Positions 61,996 to 64,000 of a stretch of DNA of 64,000 nt are shown here, piece after piece. Source of the DNA: UBA12191 sp009937185. Its GTDB lineage: Bacteria > Planctomycetota > UBA8108 > UBA1146. Both the position numbers and the translations under genes were made by a program. The notes under the pieces were generated by a model. The model was not told the origin of the DNA. It did no database searches and saw only the letters and a list, made by a program, of their open reading frames with translations. How positions within the stretch are numbered: position 1 is the first letter of the stretch; every line of letters begins with the position of its first letter. Location of the stretch: NCBI GenBank assembly GCA_938075155.1, contig CALJGL010000002.1, positions 1 through 64,000 of the forward strand. The letters are read 5' to 3'.

Positions 61996-63084
61996 ATGAA
62001 AATTTCGATTATTGGTGGAAGCATCGCTGGGCTTACAACGGCATTACGTCTTCAAAATACTGGTCATAAAGTTTCTGTTTGGGAAAGAAGAAGCCCTACC
62101 TCTAGCGGTGGATTCGGCATGCTGCTGGATCAAAAAACCTTGAACCATCTCACATCTTTGGGCCTCGATCTTACTCCCCAACTTCAAAAAGTAATAATAT
62201 ACGAAGCCCATGATGTTCACTCGGGAAGAATTGTTCGCCACGGATTAGATGGCTCATTTGCGATTCAACGTTCAACACTCATCGATCATTTAAGAAAAAA
62301 AATAAACACTTCATCGCTGAACTATGATTTCGAGTTCACGCATTTCGAACCCACCTTTGGAAATAGTATTCAACGTGCCTGCTTTTCGAATGGTCACAAA
62401 ATCGAAGCTGACCTGTTTTTGGGAGCCGACGGAGTTCGCTCTTCTGTGAGAAATACGCAAGTTCCAGGACCGGATTTAACTCCGGTTAAAACTGTCGAAA
62501 TCGTCGGTATTTCTGAGATGGATACTTTGCCCCCCAAGAGCCGTAACACATTCAAAAAATACATACACCAAGATAGAGGAATCGCATTTGGAATCGTCCC
62601 GTGCGGCGGAAACAAGGTGATTTGGTATTTCCAGATAGACAATAATAAATGGCCCCAGGCGCTAGGCTCTCTCCAACAGAGAAACCAATGGCTCATTGAA
62701 GAATTGGCTCATTGGCCCATTCAAGTGCGCAGAATCGCCATGTCGGGTGGATTAGAGAACACACACCTTTGGAGAACCACGGACAGAGACTTGCCTTTAC
62801 AGTTCCACAGAGGGAACACTCTCTTAATTGGAGATGCAGCACATCCCCTCTTAACATTTACAAGTCAGGGTGTCGGCTCTTCGATAGAAGACGCGGTGAC
62901 TCTTGGATTTTTGCTCGACGAATACACGAATAACCCACACCGCAATTTAGACGATTGCCTAAGTAAGTTTGCCACAATACGGAAACCAGTTCTTCAGGGC
63001 CACTTAGAAAATGGCCGTGATTTACAACAACGGTTTCTTGGGCTTCGCCCTCATTGCCTAGACACTTATCCGGTGAGCGCATAA
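61996..63084 (+). CDS. FAD-dependent monooxygenase (PHBH fold)
   Basis: A 362-residue flavoprotein hydroxylase. ATG 61996 follows GAGGAG; a GTG eight codons upstream is weaker. Motifs: dinucleotide-binding ISIIGGSIAGLTTALR (second Gly of GxGxxG changed to Ser), the DG motif LFLGADGVRSSVR, and the GD motif LIGDAAHPLLTFTSQGVGSS. This is the p-hydroxybenzoate-hydroxylase/UbiH/6-hydroxynicotinate group, which hydroxylates aromatic or quinone-like substrates with NAD(P)H and oxygen. It is 32 bases before the aminotransferase gene and probably co-transcribed with it. Confidence 0.9.
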   Translation: MKISIIGGSIAGLTTALRLQNTGHKVSVWERRSPTSSGGFGMLLDQKTLNHLTSLGLDLTPQLQKVIIYEAHDVHSGRIVRHGLDGSFAIQRSTLIDHLRKKINTSSLNYDFEFTHFEPTFGNSIQRACFSNGHKIEADLFLGADGVRSSVRNTQVPGPDLTPVKTVEIVGISEMDTLPPKSRNTFKKYIHQDRGIAFGIVPCGGNKVIWYFQIDNNKWPQALGSLQQRNQWLIEELAHWPIQVRRIAMSGGLENTHLWRTTDRDLPLQFHRGNTLLIGDAAHPLLTFTSQGVGSSIEDAVTLGFLLDEYTNNPHRNLDDCLSKFATIRKPVLQGHLENGRDLQQRFLGLRPHCLDTYPVSA

Positions 63085-63116
63085 ACCACTTCTGTCACCA
63101 GGAAGAGAATTCTCTT

Positions 63117-64000
63117 ATGAACACCCGCCATGATCCGTTTGTTTTTTCTGAAGCTTCCATCGACAAAGAACAATTAAGAAAAACCGCATTCAATCTTCGT
63201 TGGGCAACGGTGGATGCTGACGTCATTCCACTCACCGCAGGCGAAATGGATTTTCCTGTCTCCCCCGAAATCATAGAAGCCATCTCTCGTCACGCCCGTA
63301 ACGGCTATTTGGGATACCTCCCAGACTTAGGGCTGCCATCATTCAGAGAAGCGGTATCTGAAAACTTGATACAAAATGGCGTTCAGGCCCATCCTGACCA
63401 AATCTTAGCCACCGACGGTGCAGCCTCGGCCTTAAGAATCGCCTGCAATGCAGTGCTGTCACCCGGCGACGAGGTCATCACATTTGATCCCATAGATTTC
63501 TTACTACCCCATTGTTCAAAAATGGCGGGAGCCACAGTCATTCGATGCCCACTCGAAAAGGGAACCGGAAGGCTCATCCCAAATTCAATGGATCAGTTTG
63601 TTTCTGCAAAAACAAAAGCCATATTGATTTGTAACCCACACAACCCAACAGGCCGGGTATTGAGGAAATCTGAACTTCTGGAGATCGCCGAATTCGCTGA
63701 ACGACATCATCTTGTGATTATCAATGACGAAGTCTGGTCAGATATCATTCTGGGTTCGAATCCGATGATTCACTTATCTTCGCTTTCTGAAGAGATCAGC
63801 CAGCGCACGATTACAATTTCTGGATTCTCGAAGAGCTATGGTATTTCTGGTTTAAGAATCGGATATATCCATTGTCAAAACGTGGAATTATTCAAAAACA
63901 TTATTGAGAGCTCAGATGTGAAAAGCACGACTGCTGGGGCTTCTGTATTATCTCAAGTTGCTGCTGAAGCAGCACTACTTAACTGTACTGAATGGCTCGC
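63117..64000 (+). CDS. PatB/MalY-type PLP aminotransferase or C-S lyase, right end missing
   Basis: At least 294 codons from ATG 63117 (AGGAAGAG upstream); it runs off the right edge. Class I/II PLP fold: DVIPLTAGEMDFPVSPEI near the N-terminus, GYLGYLP, the ILICNPHNPTGR motif, INDEVWSDII and the PLP lysine in ISGFSKSYGISGLRIGY. The AxEMDFPxxP start and NDEVWSDI favour the PatB/MalY cystathionine beta-lyase-like subgroup over plain aspartate aminotransferase. The neighbour is an FAD monooxygenase, so an amino-acid or aromatic amine route is possible. Confidence 0.9.
   Translation, partial: MNTRHDPFVFSEASIDKEQLRKTAFNLRWATVDADVIPLTAGEMDFPVSPEIIEAISRHARNGYLGYLPDLGLPSFREAVSENLIQNGVQAHPDQILATDGAASALRIACNAVLSPGDEVITFDPIDFLLPHCSKMAGATVIRCPLEKGTGRLIPNSMDQFVSAKTKAILICNPHNPTGRVLRKSELLEIAEFAERHHLVIINDEVWSDIILGSNPMIHLSSLSEEISQRTITISGFSKSYGISGLRIGYIHCQNVELFKNIIESSDVKSTTAGASVLSQVAAEAALLNCTEWL

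Noticed and set aside
1..64000. tRNA, rRNA, CRISPR array, insertion sequence or prophage
   Set aside because: No cloverleaf with GGTTCGAATCC-type arm, no regularly spaced repeat array and no transposase or integrase seen.

Overview
The window looks like chromosome from a marine-type member of the Planctomycetota or a close relative. This is inferred from gene content: secreted proteins with a C-terminal dockerin-like tail (FLRGD...D...DP...LGYLF...CGxDP), a one-Cys-type sulfatase, a SASA esterase, DUF1080 and HEAT proteins, a secreted vWA protein, and many long signal-peptide proteins with few small transcription regulators. Base composition is moderate, near 45-50% G+C by eye. TGA is used as a normal stop codon. 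I see no tRNA, rRNA, CRISPR array, transposase or phage gene.

Layout. 1-1.3 kb: a membrane protein gene cut by the left edge, then a GC-rich stretch with two small overlapping reading frames. 1.3-5.7 kb (minus): an operon of outer-membrane porin, secreted protein of unknown function, and hybrid sensor kinase. 6.0-12.0 kb (plus): a BaiN/YhiN-type flavoprotein, then the most unusual block. One 854-residue protein joins two cyclic-nucleotide-binding domains, a BFD [2Fe-2S] domain, a ferredoxin-reductase FAD/NAD module and a His-rich membrane domain. It is followed with no gap by a five-haem cytochrome c, a Tll0287/DUF3365-like haem protein, and a chalcone-isomerase-like secreted protein that appears to start at ATT. 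12-37 kb: PhoA and PhoD phosphatases, SASA esterase, MFS transporter, a pair of secreted paralogues, a vWA protein, an orphan membrane histidine kinase, an ABC-F ATPase, a purple-acid-phosphatase-like enzyme, a PPi-type phosphofructokinase, a DUF3352-like protein, a heterodimeric ABC exporter and a sulfatase. 37-49 kb: Nudix hydrolase, amidase, an esterase fused to DUF1579, YchF, SixA-like phosphatase, a PKD/dockerin-like protein overlapping an eight-CxxC lipoprotein, a phosphatase-like protein lacking the catalytic Arg, an SDR and an AhpC-type peroxiredoxin. 49-55 kb: two tandem dihaem peroxidase homologues with dockerin-like tails. 55-64 kb: a HEAT-DUF1080 protein, a ribose-type sugar ABC importer operon with an SDR, a lipoprotein/barrel gene broken by two in-frame TGA codons, an FAD monooxygenase and a PatB-type aminotransferase cut by the right edge.

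How it fits together. Much of the cargo suits a particle- or polymer-degrading heterotroph that scavenges phosphate, sulfate and sugars outside the inner membrane. The 7.3-12 kb block reads as a transmembrane electron-transfer chain: NAD(P)H to FAD to [2Fe-2S] to membrane haem b to multihaem c, perhaps controlled by a cyclic nucleotide. It is the best candidate here for an undescribed system.
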